Shown here piece after piece: positions 39,965 through 49,033 of a stretch of DNA of 64,000 nt. Below the pieces are notes generated by a model that saw only the letters and a list, made by a program, of their open reading frames with translations, was not told the origin of the DNA and did no database searches. The translations under genes were made by a program, and so were the position numbers. Positions within the stretch are counted from its first letter, which is position 1. The number at the start of each line of letters is the position of its first letter. Source of the stretch: Bauldia sp. (GTDB lineage Bacteria > Pseudomonadota > Alphaproteobacteria > Rhizobiales > Kaistiaceae); assembly GCA_037200845.1 (NCBI GenBank), contig JBBCGQ010000001.1:1612001-1676000 (forward strand), read 5' to 3'.

Positions 39965-40242
39965 ATGATCGAGACGTTCCGTCATCGGGCTTGAAACGGC
40001 TTTACGAGCGCGGCGACCGCAGCCGGATACAAGCGGCCTTCGTCGACAAGGTGGAACGTATTTTAGCCCGCGTCGATGCGGCGACAGTGGCGGAAGACTG
40101 CGATGCGCCTGGTTTTGGATTGCATGCGCTGCGCGGCGACCTCTCCGGATTCTGGGCCATCACGGTCAGCCGCAACTGGCGCGTAATTTTTCGCTTTGAG
40201 AATGGAAATGCCTTCGACGTTGACCTCGTCGACTATCATTGA
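39965..40242 (+). pseudogene. higB: HigB/RelE-type toxin with an apparent frameshift
   Basis: The start ATG at 39965 reads MIETFRHR and then hits TGA at 39992. The -1 frame continues the expected HigB sequence exactly: GLKRLYERGDRSRIQ..., FWAITVSRNWRVIFRFE and DVDLVDYH at the C-terminus. One missing G in the GGG at 39987-39989 explains it; a programmed -1 slip or translation from TTG at 39991 (lacking the first strand) are alternatives. HigB toxins cleave ribosome-bound mRNA. The antitoxin follows 11 nt later and is intact. Confidence 0.75.
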
Positions 40243-40253
40243 GGACCAGAACC

Positions 40254-40550
40254 GTGCCGATGAAGAACCCGCCGCACCCTGGCTTGCATGTGCGTGTCGA
40301 TTGCCTCGAGCCGCTCGGCTTGACCGTGACAGAAGGCGCGAAAGTTCTCGGCGTCAGTCGGCAGGCGTTGAACAATCTCGTGAATGCACGCAGCGGCATT
40401 TCACCGGAGATGGCGGTGCGGTTGTCGAAGGCGTTCGGAGGCAGCACCGAAGTTTGGTTGCGCATGCAACTCGCGTACGACCTGGCGGAAGTTACGCGTC
40501 GCGCGGGGGCGATCAAGGTGCGCCGCGTGGTACGCCCTAAAGCCGCCTGA
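40254..40550 (+). CDS. higA: HigA family antitoxin (XRE-type)
   Basis: 98 aa. Begins MKNPPHPG and carries a helix-turn-helix: GLTVTEGAKVLGVSRQALNNLVNARSGIS, then MAVRLSKAFGG. It is the usual HigA antitoxin that binds HigB and represses the operon. GTG at 40254 has GAGGA 8 nt upstream; ATG at 40260 is two codons later. The gene ends 5 nt from the convergent rnd stop. Confidence 0.92.
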   Translation: MPMKNPPHPGLHVRVDCLEPLGLTVTEGAKVLGVSRQALNNLVNARSGISPEMAVRLSKAFGGSTEVWLRMQLAYDLAEVTRRAGAIKVRRVVRPKAA

Positions 40551-40555
40551 CGCGC

Positions 40556-41704
40556 CTACTTCTCGATCGCCACGACGTGGTTCTGGTTGACGGCCAGCGC
40601 GATCTCGCCGCGCTTCAGCTTCAGTGCGGTCTCGCCGAACAGCTCGCGCCGCCAGCCGACCATCGCCGGCACCTCGGCGCCGTCGTCGCTGGCGATCGCC
40701 TCGAGGTCGTCGACCGTGGCGATGATCTTGGAGGCGACGCCGTGGCTCTCGCTGATCATCTTGAGCAGCACCTTGAGCAGATCGACCGCCGCCGCGTTGC
40801 CGTTCATCGGCGGACGATGCTTCGGCACCTTGGGGAGCTGATCCTTCGGGATGTCGAGCGCCTTCTTCACCGTGTTGATGATGTCCTCGGCCGAGCGCGA
40901 ACGCTCGAAGCCGCGCGGGATGGTGCGGAGCTGCCCGAGCGCCTGCGATGTCGTTGGCTGCTGCGCCGCGATCTCGTAGATGGCGTCGTCCTTGAGCACG
41001 CGCCCGCGCGGCACGTCGCGCGCCTGCGCCTCGCGCTCGCGCCAGGCGGCGATCGCCTGCAGCACGGCAAGCTCCGACGGCTTGCGCACCCGCAGCTTCA
41101 GCCGCTTCCACGCCAGCTCCGGCTCCATCTGGTAGGTGTCGGGGGAGGTCAGCACCTCCATCTCCTCGCGCACCCAGTCCGTCCGCTGCTGCTCGTCGAG
41201 CCTCTGCGAGAGCGCCGCGTAGACGTCGCGAAGGTGCGTCACATCGGCCAGCGCATATTCCGTTTGCCGCTCCGACAGCGGCCGGCGGCTCCAGTCGGTG
41301 AAGCGGGAGGATTTGTCGATCTTCTCGCCCGTAAGGCGCTGGACCAACTGGTCGTACGAAATCGAATCGCCGAAGCCGCACACCATCGCCGCCACCTGGG
41401 TGTCGAACACCGGGTGCGGGATCAGGCCGCCGAGGTGGTAGACGATTTCGATGTCCTGTCGGGCAGCATGAAAGACTTTGATGACTTTCTCGTTCTTCAT
41501 CAACTTGAAGAATGAATCGAGCTCGATGTCGGGCGACATCGCATCGACGATGACGGCCTCCTCGGGGCTCGCCAACTGGACGACGCAAAGCTTCGGCCAG
41601 TAGGTCGTTTCCCGCATGAATTCGGTGTCGACGGTGACCGCTTCGAACCGCGCCATCCGCTTGCAGGCGGCCGCAAGTTCGGCGGTCGTGGTGATCAGGG
41701 TCAT
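40556..41704 (-). CDS. rnd: ribonuclease D
   Basis: 382 aa. DEDDy exonuclease motifs: VDTEFMRET (D,E), VFHAARQDIEI (D) and YALADVTHLRDVY (Y,D). An HRDC domain follows near residues 210-290. It trims the 3' ends of tRNA and other small RNAs. It is divergent from aspS, a common Hyphomicrobiales arrangement. Confidence 0.96.
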   Translation of the reverse strand: MTLITTTAELAAACKRMARFEAVTVDTEFMRETTYWPKLCVVQLASPEEAVIVDAMSPDIELDSFFKLMKNEKVIKVFHAARQDIEIVYHLGGLIPHPVFDTQVAAMVCGFGDSISYDQLVQRLTGEKIDKSSRFTDWSRRPLSERQTEYALADVTHLRDVYAALSQRLDEQQRTDWVREEMEVLTSPDTYQMEPELAWKRLKLRVRKPSELAVLQAIAAWREREAQARDVPRGRVLKDDAIYEIAAQQPTTSQALGQLRTIPRGFERSRSAEDIINTVKKALDIPKDQLPKVPKHRPPMNGNAAAVDLLKVLLKMISESHGVASKIIATVDDLEAIASDDGAEVPAMVGWRRELFGETALKLKRGEIALAVNQNHVVAIEK

Positions 41705-41850
41705 GCCCCTACATAGCCCGCGAGTCCGGCGTTGTCGCTATCAGCGGACGCGCGGGAGGCCGAAATTTTGGGCTGTGCGACCAAGCGTCCGGCGTTGGCT
41801 GTTGCCGATTTGCCACGCTGCCGGCGTTAGCCTTCGCGCCTAGGCGATCC

Positions 41851-41879
41851 TTGACAATGCCATGCGCCCGTGCGCTTTT
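41851..41879 (+). promoter_or_regulatory. possible aspS promoter
   Basis: TTGACA at 41851-41856, a perfect -35, is followed after 17 nt by a weak -10 (GCTTTT). It is about 60 nt upstream of the aspS ATG in the 234-bp gap shared with rnd. Confidence 0.3.
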
Positions 41880-41938
41880 CGCGCCGCCCGAAACGGCGGA
41901 TTCCCGGGCCGGATTTGGCCATTTCCATAGGTTCTGCG

Positions 41939-43732
41939 ATGCACCGTTACCGAAGCCACACATGCGGGGCGCTCCGCGCTGCCGACGTCGGCGAGACCGT
42001 CCGCCTGTCCGGCTGGGTGCACCGCGTCCGCGACCACGGCGGCCTGCTGTTCATCGACCTCCGCGACCACTACGGCCTGACCCAGGTGGTCGCCGATCCG
42101 GACAGCCCGGCCTTCAAGGTCGCCGAGACGGTGCGCTCCGAGTGGGTGATCCGCGTCGACGGCAAGGTGCGCACCCGCCCGGCGGGAACCGATAACGCCG
42201 ACCTGCCGACGGGCGCGGTCGAAGTCTTCGCCGCCGGCATCGAGGTGCTGTCGGCCGCGGCCGAACTGCCGCTGCCGGTGTTCGGCGACGCGGAATATCC
42301 GGAGGAGACGCGGCTCAAGTACCGGTTCCTCGACCTGCGCCGCGACAAGCTGCACCGCAACATCCTGAAGCGCGCCGAGATCATCTCGTCGATCCGTCGA
42401 CGCATGACCGGCGCCGGCTTCTTCGAGTTCCAGACGCCGATCCTGACGGCGTCCTCGCCGGAAGGCGCGCGCGACTTCCTCGTGCCGTCGCGCCTGCATC
42501 CCGGCAAGTTCTACGCCCTGCCGCAGGCGCCGCAGCAGTTCAAGCAGCTCACCATGATCGCGGGCTTCGACCGCTACTTCCAGATCGCGCCGTGCTTCCG
42601 CGACGAGGACGCGCGTGCCGACCGCTCGCCCGGCGAGTTCTACCAGCTCGACATCGAGATGAGCTTCGTCGAGCAGGAGGATGTGTTCCAGGCGGTCGAG
42701 CCGGTGCTCCGAGATCTCTTCGTCGAGTTCGGCAACGGCCGCCGCGTCACGCCGAAGTTCCCGCGCATCCCCTACGCCGACTCGCTCCGCAAGTACGGCA
42801 ACGACAAGCCGGACCTGCGCAACCCGATCGAGATGCAGAACGTCACCGATCATTTCCGCGACTCCGGCTTCAAGGTGTTCGCCGGCCAGATCGCCGCCGA
42901 CCCGAAGGTCGAGGTGTGGGCGATCCCGGCGCCGACCGGCGGCAACCGCGCCTTCTGCGACCGCATGAATTCGTGGGCGCAGGGCGAGGGCCAGCCGGGC
43001 CTCGGCTACATCTTCTTCCGCGAAGGCGAGGAGGGCGGGGCGGGTCCGGTCGCCAAGAACATCGGCCCGGAGCGCACCGACGCCATCCGCGCGCAGCTCG
43101 GCCTCAAGGTCGGCGACGCCGTCTTCTTCGTCGCCGGACGGCCCGAAAAATTCACCGCGTTCGCCGGTCTCGCCCGCACGCGCATCGGCACCGAACTCAA
43201 GCTGGTCGACGAGGACCAGTTCGCGTTCTGCTGGATCGTCGATTTCCCGATGTACGAGTGGAGCGAGGAGGAGAAGAAGATCGACTTCTCCCACAACCCG
43301 TTCTCCATGCCCAACATCGAGCACGAAAAATTCCTGGCGCTCGACCCGGCCGACAAGGACACCATCCTCGCCATCAAGGCGATCCAGTACGACATCGTCT
43401 GCAACGGCATCGAGCTGTCGTCGGGCGCCATCCGCAATCACATCCCGGAAATCATGCGCAAGGCCTTCGCCATCGCCGGCTACGGCTCGGACGTGCTGGA
43501 ATCGAAGTTCGGCGGCATGCTGCGCGCGCTGACCTACGGCGCGCCGCCCCACGGCGGCATCGCGCCCGGCATCGACCGCATCGTCATGCTCCTCTGCGGC
43601 GAGGAGAACCTCCGCGAGGTGACGCTCTTCCCGATGAACCAGAAGGCGGAGGACCTGATGATGCAGGCTCCGTCCGAGGTGACGCCGAAGCAGTTGCGCG
43701 AGCTGCATATCCGGCTGGATCTGCCGAAGTAG
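41939..43732 (+). CDS. aspS: aspartate--tRNA ligase
   Basis: 597 aa class II synthetase. N-terminal OB-fold anticodon domain ([26 protein letters not shown]), motif 1 ([18 protein letters not shown]), motif 2 ([16 protein letters not shown]) and motif 3 ([19 protein letters not shown]), with the bacterial GAD insertion in the middle. Such alphaproteobacterial enzymes are often non-discriminating, also charging tRNA-Asn; this cannot be settled here. ATG at 41939 is the family start. Confidence 0.97.
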   Translation: MHRYRSHTCGALRAADVGETVRLSGWVHRVRDHGGLLFIDLRDHYGLTQVVADPDSPAFKVAETVRSEWVIRVDGKVRTRPAGTDNADLPTGAVEVFAAGIEVLSAAAELPLPVFGDAEYPEETRLKYRFLDLRRDKLHRNILKRAEIISSIRRRMTGAGFFEFQTPILTASSPEGARDFLVPSRLHPGKFYALPQAPQQFKQLTMIAGFDRYFQIAPCFRDEDARADRSPGEFYQLDIEMSFVEQEDVFQAVEPVLRDLFVEFGNGRRVTPKFPRIPYADSLRKYGNDKPDLRNPIEMQNVTDHFRDSGFKVFAGQIAADPKVEVWAIPAPTGGNRAFCDRMNSWAQGEGQPGLGYIFFREGEEGGAGPVAKNIGPERTDAIRAQLGLKVGDAVFFVAGRPEKFTAFAGLARTRIGTELKLVDEDQFAFCWIVDFPMYEWSEEEKKIDFSHNPFSMPNIEHEKFLALDPADKDTILAIKAIQYDIVCNGIELSSGAIRNHIPEIMRKAFAIAGYGSDVLESKFGGMLRALTYGAPPHGGIAPGIDRIVMLLCGEENLREVTLFPMNQKAEDLMMQAPSEVTPKQLRELHIRLDLPK

Positions 43733-43767
43733 CGTCCCCCGCCGTCATGCCGCGATGACATCGAGGT

Positions 43768-45822
43768 TTAGTTCGCCGGCGTAGTACCGCGAATGTCATT
43801 CGCGGGAGCAGGAACCGACACAGGCGCCGGGGGCGGAGTAGTAGGAGCCGCAGGCGCCGGTCCGGCGACGCCGCTGACGCTTACGTTGAGCAGGTCGAAC
43901 AGCGAGAACGGCGCCGTCTTAGCCGCCTCAACAAGCGCCGCTATCGTCATCGGCTGGTCGGGCGCGGCGCGCGCCGTGATCGTGCCCGGCGTGCGGATGA
44001 ACGTCTGCAGCACGCCCGAAAGCTGCGCCTGCATGTCCTTGTTGCCGAGCAGCATCAGCATGAACGGCAGCCCCTTGGCGAACTGCTCGCGAAACTTCAC
44101 CGGGTCGAGGTGCAGCGTCGTCGCCTGCGTCGTGATCGCCTTGTCGACCAGCGAATCGTCCTTGAACGACACCGTGCCGCCCTTCAGCGACACGGTCTCC
44201 GGCGCCTTCGCCACCGCCGCCATGTGCTGCATGTCGGTCGGCGGCGGGGCGGCGAGATCGGCCTCGCCGGACACCGTGCCGACGCCCTTCATCCCGAGGC
44301 TGAAGTCGCGCACCGTGACGTCGCCGTTCGCCGCCCAGTCGAGCTTGCCGCCGCCGTCGATCACGACACGGTCGTAGCCGTACCTGGCGAGCAACTGCTG
44401 CGCGCGCGCGTCGGGGATGAGCGATGCCGGCACGTCGGCGCCGGCGAGCGACGCCGACACTGAGGTCGGCACATGGTCGATGTAGTTGCCGACGTCGGCG
44501 CGAAAGCGGCCGAGCTGCACCGGCGGCAGCGCCGGCACGCCGCTCACGTCGATGCCGCCGAGCTCGACGTATCCGATCGGCGGGACGAGCGCGCTGTAGT
44601 CGATGTTGGTGCCGTTCTGCATCGCCGTCATGGCGGCCGAGATCGTGGCGAGCGGCGGCACGGTCAGCCCGCCGAACGCCAGCTTGCCGATCTTGACGGT
44701 GCCCTGGCCGCTGAGGCCGCTCTCCGCGTCCTCGATCGAAAACGCGCCGATCGCGTCGATCGAAGCCTGGACGAGCGTGAGCTTGCCGAGATGCAGCTTG
44801 TCGCTTTTGGACAGCGCGATATCGAGATCCGACAGCGTAAGGCTGCCGACGCCGAACGGTGCGATGCCGGCGAGGCGGTCGACGATAAGGCTGAGTGGCG
44901 ATGCGTCCGACGCCGGCGGAACGGCGCCGAAGTCGGGCGGCGGCTTGCCCTTCGGCTGCCGCATGCTGAAGGTGTTGAGCGCGACGCCGGCGATGGTCAC
45001 CGCGATGCTCTTGTTGCCGATGTCGAGCGCGACGTCGCGATAGGCCGTGCTGCCGACGGCCGTGCGCCACACGCCGTCGCCGACCCCGCCGGCATACCGC
45101 GCCGGGTCGTAGACGGCGAACATCGCGTCGAGATCGATGTTGCGGGTCTCGGCGCCGGTCGCGGTCATCGACACCAGCGGCGGGATCGCGGCCGGCGGCC
45201 CGGCCGGGTCGACGCCCGGCGAATCCGTGCGCAGCGACTGCGCGCTGAGCGCCGCGATCTTGCCGTCGCGCAGTCCCTCGAGCTTGACGCCGCCGTAAGT
45301 GCTCCACGTCGCGACGGTGCCGATCGTCTCGACGACGTTGACCGTACCGGCAGTGACGCCGTTGGCGCTGGCATGCAGCAGCGGCGCGAAGGCGCGCACC
45401 GCCGAGGCGAAGGGTTGCGCATCGTCCCAGACGAAGCCGGTGGCGATCGGCAGCGCCGGCGCCTCGATCGCCGCGTGGTCGAGGCGTATCGAGTAGACGC
45501 CGGCGTCGAGCTGGCCGCCGTCGATGTCGATCTCGCGCGCCGCGAACGTGCCGTCGTTCGTCGGCGTGTAGCCATCGACGGTCACGCGCGTCGCGGTGAG
45601 GGCAAACCCCGGCTTCTCCGCCGCGATGCTTAGCCCGCTAAGCGTGGCGCGGCCGGTGACCGGATCGGTGGTCAGGCTGCCGTAGCTGGCGCGCCAGTCG
45701 GGCGAGGCGTCGATGCCGTCGATCCAGGCGACCAGCGCATCCTCGACCGGCTCGGCCGCGTGCGCCGGCACCGCGCCGGCAGCCAGCGCGAGCAGTGCCG
45801 CGCAGATCCTGACCAGCCGCAT
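43768..45822 (-). CDS. large secreted protein of unknown function (paralogue of the upstream gene)
   Basis: 684 aa with a signal peptide (AVPAHAAEP). The mature protein is rich in short beta-strands and Asp/Ala/Thr, resembling AsmA- or DUF945-like periplasmic proteins, but I cannot assign a family. The last 150 residues parallel the end of the upstream protein: KFREQFAKGLPFMLML.., then a hydrophobic core, a TIT strand and a closing DLL. The C-terminus is Pro-rich. GGAG lies 5 nt before the ATG, and the upstream gene ends 19 nt away, so the two probably form an operon. Confidence 0.75.
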   Translation of the reverse strand: MRLVRICAALLALAAGAVPAHAAEPVEDALVAWIDGIDASPDWRASYGSLTTDPVTGRATLSGLSIAAEKPGFALTATRVTVDGYTPTNDGTFAAREIDIDGGQLDAGVYSIRLDHAAIEAPALPIATGFVWDDAQPFASAVRAFAPLLHASANGVTAGTVNVVETIGTVATWSTYGGVKLEGLRDGKIAALSAQSLRTDSPGVDPAGPPAAIPPLVSMTATGAETRNIDLDAMFAVYDPARYAGGVGDGVWRTAVGSTAYRDVALDIGNKSIAVTIAGVALNTFSMRQPKGKPPPDFGAVPPASDASPLSLIVDRLAGIAPFGVGSLTLSDLDIALSKSDKLHLGKLTLVQASIDAIGAFSIEDAESGLSGQGTVKIGKLAFGGLTVPPLATISAAMTAMQNGTNIDYSALVPPIGYVELGGIDVSGVPALPPVQLGRFRADVGNYIDHVPTSVSASLAGADVPASLIPDARAQQLLARYGYDRVVIDGGGKLDWAANGDVTVRDFSLGMKGVGTVSGEADLAAPPPTDMQHMAAVAKAPETVSLKGGTVSFKDDSLVDKAITTQATTLHLDPVKFREQFAKGLPFMLMLLGNKDMQAQLSGVLQTFIRTPGTITARAAPDQPMTIAALVEAAKTAPFSLFDLLNVSVSGVAGPAPAAPTTPPPAPVSVPAPANDIRGTTPAN

Positions 45823-45841
45823 TCCGCTCCGGCCTTCCCGT

Positions 45842-46963
45842 CTAGTTGTTGGCCTCGACCGACGGCGACAGCAGGTCGGGCAGCGTCGTCGGCGCGTGGC
45901 CGGCCGTCCGCATGGCCTCGCCGAGCGGCACCGGCTGCGCCGGCGCGAACGTGATCGTCAGCGAACGCGGGTCCTTGAGGAAGACCTCGACCGCCTTCTG
46001 GAACTGGTCGCGGAACGCGACATTCTTCACGAACGACAGCGCGAAGGGCAGGGCGCCATCGACGAGCTGCTCGCGCACGTCGTCGCGCGTGCCGCCGAGC
46101 AGCTTCGCCTGCATGTCGAGGATGCGCTCGACGATGCCGGCGTTGTCGAGCCGCACGCTGAGCGCATCGAGCTTCGCCGCGGCGCGCGCCTCCTTGGATT
46201 TCGCCGGGTCGGTCAGCCCCTTGACCGACAGGCCGCTCGCCTTGCCGGTGAAGGTCAGCTTGCCGACATTGGCGGCATCGATCGACAGGACGTTCACCGT
46301 GACCGTGTCGGCTTTCGTGTCGTAGGCGCTGTCCATCGCGATGCTTGCATCGACCGTGTCGTAGTCGAGCATGGTGACGATGGCGCCGGCCATGGAATTG
46401 GCGATGAGCGCGGTCGGCAGCTTCACGCCGTCCGCCTTGAACAGGATGTTGGTCGGCGTGCCGTCGGCGATCGGGCCGACGTCGACGGTGAACGAGGCGA
46501 CCGCGATCGGCGCCGCGAAATCGCCGCCGCTGACCGCGACGCCGCCGACCGTGGCCTTGGCGAACGGCCGCACATGCGCGCGCGCCTTCACCTCATCGGC
46601 CGAGGGCACGACGACGTCGTCGACCGCGGCCGTGGTCCACGTCGTGGTGTCGCCGCGGCTGATCGCGCTGCCGTTGTCGAACGCGATATGGGTGGCGGTG
46701 AAGCCGCCGCCGGTCCGCTCCGCGGCGCCGCTGATGACCAGCGCCGGGACGGTCGCCGTGCTGCCGCGCGGCGTCGCGACCTTGACGTTGGCGAGCGTGA
46801 TGGTGTCGCCGCTGGCGGTGGCGCCGTCGTAGGTCAGCGTCGCCTCGCCGGTCGCGGCGACGGCGGCTGCGAGCAGCGAGGCGACCGCATCGGGCGCCGG
46901 CGCGGCTTCCGCGCTCACGGCCGCAAGAAGCAATAGGCCGCAAACGGCCACGGTCGATTTCAT
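45842..46963 (-). CDS. secreted protein of unknown function, shorter paralogue
   Basis: 373 aa with signal peptide (VSAEAAP), then repeated strand-turn-strand patterns such as GEATLTYDGATASGDTITLANVKV that resemble AsmA-like beta-sheet proteins. The C-terminal 90 residues (DDVREQLVDGALPFALSF ... SLTITFAPAQPVPL) match the end of the next gene in layout. ATG at 46963 directly precedes the signal peptide; the longer frame to 47029 lacks one. Function unknown. Confidence 0.75.
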   Translation of the reverse strand: MKSTVAVCGLLLLAAVSAEAAPAPDAVASLLAAAVAATGEATLTYDGATASGDTITLANVKVATPRGSTATVPALVISGAAERTGGGFTATHIAFDNGSAISRGDTTTWTTAAVDDVVVPSADEVKARAHVRPFAKATVGGVAVSGGDFAAPIAVASFTVDVGPIADGTPTNILFKADGVKLPTALIANSMAGAIVTMLDYDTVDASIAMDSAYDTKADTVTVNVLSIDAANVGKLTFTGKASGLSVKGLTDPAKSKEARAAAKLDALSVRLDNAGIVERILDMQAKLLGGTRDDVREQLVDGALPFALSFVKNVAFRDQFQKAVEVFLKDPRSLTITFAPAQPVPLGEAMRTAGHAPTTLPDLLSPSVEANN

Positions 46964-47059
46964 CTTGAATCTCAAAGGGATGCCTCGGCTCCCACGCCTC
47001 ACGCCCTGTGGATATTGACCGCACTTCAAGGCAAGGACAAGGCGTGGCCGGCGCCTTCG

Positions 47060-47563
47060 TCAGGCCGGCATGAAGTCGTCTTTGTTCAGCGGCAGCCCGT
47101 TATGCCGAAGGATCGCGTAAGCCATGGTGACGTGAAAATAGGTATGCGGCAGCGAGAAGGTGAGCAGGTAGTCGGAACCCGACATCCGCTTCTCCTCGTC
47201 GCCGGCCGGGAACACGATCGTCTTTTCGTGGGCGCCGGCAAACTGCTGCGCGGTGAGACCGTCGAAGTGCGCCAGGGTCCACGCAAGGCGCGCCCTGATG
47301 TCGTCGATGCCCTCGCTCCGACCCTCGTATTTCGGCACCGGAACGCCGGCGAGCCGCGCCGTGCCGCGGACCATGTGGTTGGTGAACGCGAAGACCTGCT
47401 CGACCAGCGAATACATATCCGGATAAAGCCGCGCCGCGACGAGGATGGCGACGTCGAACGCCTTCTCGTCGGCATAGGCGACCGCCTTGTCGAGCGTCTT
47501 CGAGAAGGTCGCGATCAGGCCACGATAGACGGGCACCGTGACTTCGTAGGTGGAAAAGGGCAT
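47060..47563 (-). CDS. DUF1993 family protein
   Basis: 167 aa helical protein of the DUF1993 family, a DinB-like four-helix bundle: VPVYRGLIATFSKTLDKAVAYA, LYPDMYSLVEQVFAFTNHM and C-terminal PHTYFHVTMAYAILRHNG. The role is unknown. The ATG at 47563 gives the family start; the open frame upstream is not coding-like. Confidence 0.88.
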   Translation of the reverse strand: MPFSTYEVTVPVYRGLIATFSKTLDKAVAYADEKAFDVAILVAARLYPDMYSLVEQVFAFTNHMVRGTARLAGVPVPKYEGRSEGIDDIRARLAWTLAHFDGLTAQQFAGAHEKTIVFPAGDEEKRMSGSDYLLTFSLPHTYFHVTMAYAILRHNGLPLNKDDFMPA

Positions 47564-47626
47564 GGGATGAATCCGGGGAGGGGGCGAGGGGCGCGAGGCT
47601 ACCATCGCCGGAGGAACGGAACGAGC

Positions 47627-47942
47627 ATGAAACAGATCGGAAGTATCGCCGTCGTGACGGCTCTGGCGCTCATCGGCGCCGCGCCCCGCCTGCGCCTCAT
47701 CGGACGACGCGTGGGAAGCCTTCCGCAAGGACGTCGCGGAGCAATGCCTGAAGGCGGCGGCCGACCTCTTCGCCGATCCGGCGGCGACGGTCGATCCGTT
47801 CGGCTCGTCGAGCTACGGCCTCGCCCTCATCCGCGGCAAGGCGAAGGGCGCCGACAACGACATCGCGGCGATCTGCGTCTACGACAAGAAAACGAAGGCA
47901 GTGGAGATCGGCGGCGAACTGCCGCCGCCCGCGACGCCCTGA
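47627..47942 (+). pseudogene. small secreted protein gene with an apparent +1 frameshift
   Basis: ATG at 47627 begins a good signal peptide (MKQIGSIAVVTALALIGAAP). After the CCCC run at 47684-47687 the coding pattern jumps one frame: removing one C gives ...GAAPACASSDDAWEAF... and an uninterrupted reading of about 104 residues to TGA at 47940. The downstream part (CLKAAADLFADPAATVD, AAICVYDKKTKAVEIGGE) has strong third-position GC. It is either a young pseudogene or a sequencing error. No family recognised. Confidence 0.6.
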
Positions 47943-47952
47943 GGCGCGAGGC

Positions 47953-48087
47953 TCACGCCAGCCCGACGGCCTTGATGGCGTGCAGCACACCGCGGCCGAG
48001 GATGTTGATCCAGTAGCCGTGGTTGTTCGCGATGTCCCAGGCGGACCCGACGAACACGCCCATGATGGAGCCAAACACGTATGTCAT
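47953..48087 (-). CDS. possible 44-aa protein
   Basis: ATG at 48087 to TGA at 47953 encodes MTYVFGSIMGVFVGSAWDIA...INILGRGVLHAIKAVGLA. Third codon positions are almost all G or C, as in real genes of this genome, and the start of the peptide is hydrophobic with Gly. No Shine-Dalgarno is visible (upstream is CCTCCCCGTC), so translation is uncertain. It could be a small membrane-associated protein. Confidence 0.45.
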   Translation of the reverse strand: MTYVFGSIMGVFVGSAWDIANNHGYWINILGRGVLHAIKAVGLA

Positions 48088-48227
48088 GACGGGGAGGATA
48101 CCCTGTCAGATGTTGCAGGGCGGATAAGGCTGCAACCGGAATTTGTGATGATTTTTCTGGGGTGTATTTAGGGTTTGGTTAAGGTTGGGGGGTGGAAACG
48201 AAAGCAGCGCAGTACCACCCTCGAGTT

Positions 48228-49004
48228 CTAGAGAGGGTCGCCATCTTGAAAGCGGTGCCCATTTGAACGGCAATTTGCGCAAAGGGCCCGGGTGCTGCCG
48301 ACGTCATATAAGGCCGGCTCGCCACACGAGGTGCATTGCGGTCCGAGAAACGCAGGGAAAAGCTCGGGCGCAGCTTCCAGTCGAGCAGGGAGACTCGTGA
48401 TGTGGTGTCCCTTGGAACGGCCTTCTTCTAGAAAGCGAATCGCCGTCGATGGAAGCCGCCGTTCAACGTGGTGCCTCTTCCGATGAATCTCGCCGAGCTC
48501 TGCGAGGCGTATCGTGGCGGCGCGGTCGTTCAACCGAAACCGAGCGGCGATATCAGCCGCAGTGGTCTGCGGGGTATATTCAGAGCGGTCATATGGAGCG
48601 GCGAAAGCGGCTGCAAAACTGTCAGCCGCCCGCTCGTCTCGAACGATCGCGGGTACGACTCGTTCAACCAACGATCGAGCCTTGCTTCGATTGCGGGATC
48701 GGGCGGGCCGGAAGATCACATGGCCAAGCTCGTGGAATATCGACCATATGGCTCGTCGATCACCCCTCTTAGCCCCCATCAATGTCGTTTCGGGGAAGCT
48801 TATGACCCTTGTCTCGACGTCAAAATGACCCTCTAGACCCGGCATCTCTGAATCGGATCTCGAAATAAAATCAGTGATCAGGCCTCGCTGTTTGAAGGCA
48901 GCGAGGACCTCGAATGGATCCAGGAAAATTTGCGCTTCGAAACCTAGCCGAAGTCGTAGGTCCGTGGCGATCCGATCATAGTCCGCGACCGTGTACGTGG
49001 TCAT
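48228..49004 (-). CDS. ImmA/IrrE family metallo-endopeptidase with C-terminal zinc ribbon
   Basis: 258 aa. The zinc-protease motif is FHELGHVIF, with the third ligand region RDERAADSFAAAFAAP. The last 45 residues form a zinc-ribbon-like unit, CTSCGEPALYDVG...ALCANC. ImmA/IrrE proteases usually cleave a partner XRE repressor in mobile elements or stress responses (PprI in Deinococcus), but no XRE gene is adjacent. GC content is visibly lower than in flanking genes, a sign of transfer. ATG at 49004 follows GGAG. Confidence 0.85.
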   Translation of the reverse strand: MTTYTVADYDRIATDLRLRLGFEAQIFLDPFEVLAAFKQRGLITDFISRSDSEMPGLEGHFDVETRVISFPETTLMGAKRGDRRAIWSIFHELGHVIFRPARSRNRSKARSLVERVVPAIVRDERAADSFAAAFAAPYDRSEYTPQTTAADIAARFRLNDRAATIRLAELGEIHRKRHHVERRLPSTAIRFLEEGRSKGHHITSLPARLEAAPELFPAFLGPQCTSCGEPALYDVGSTRALCANCRSNGHRFQDGDPL

Positions 49005-49033
49005 ACACAACTCCACTCATTCAGATAGTTTCG

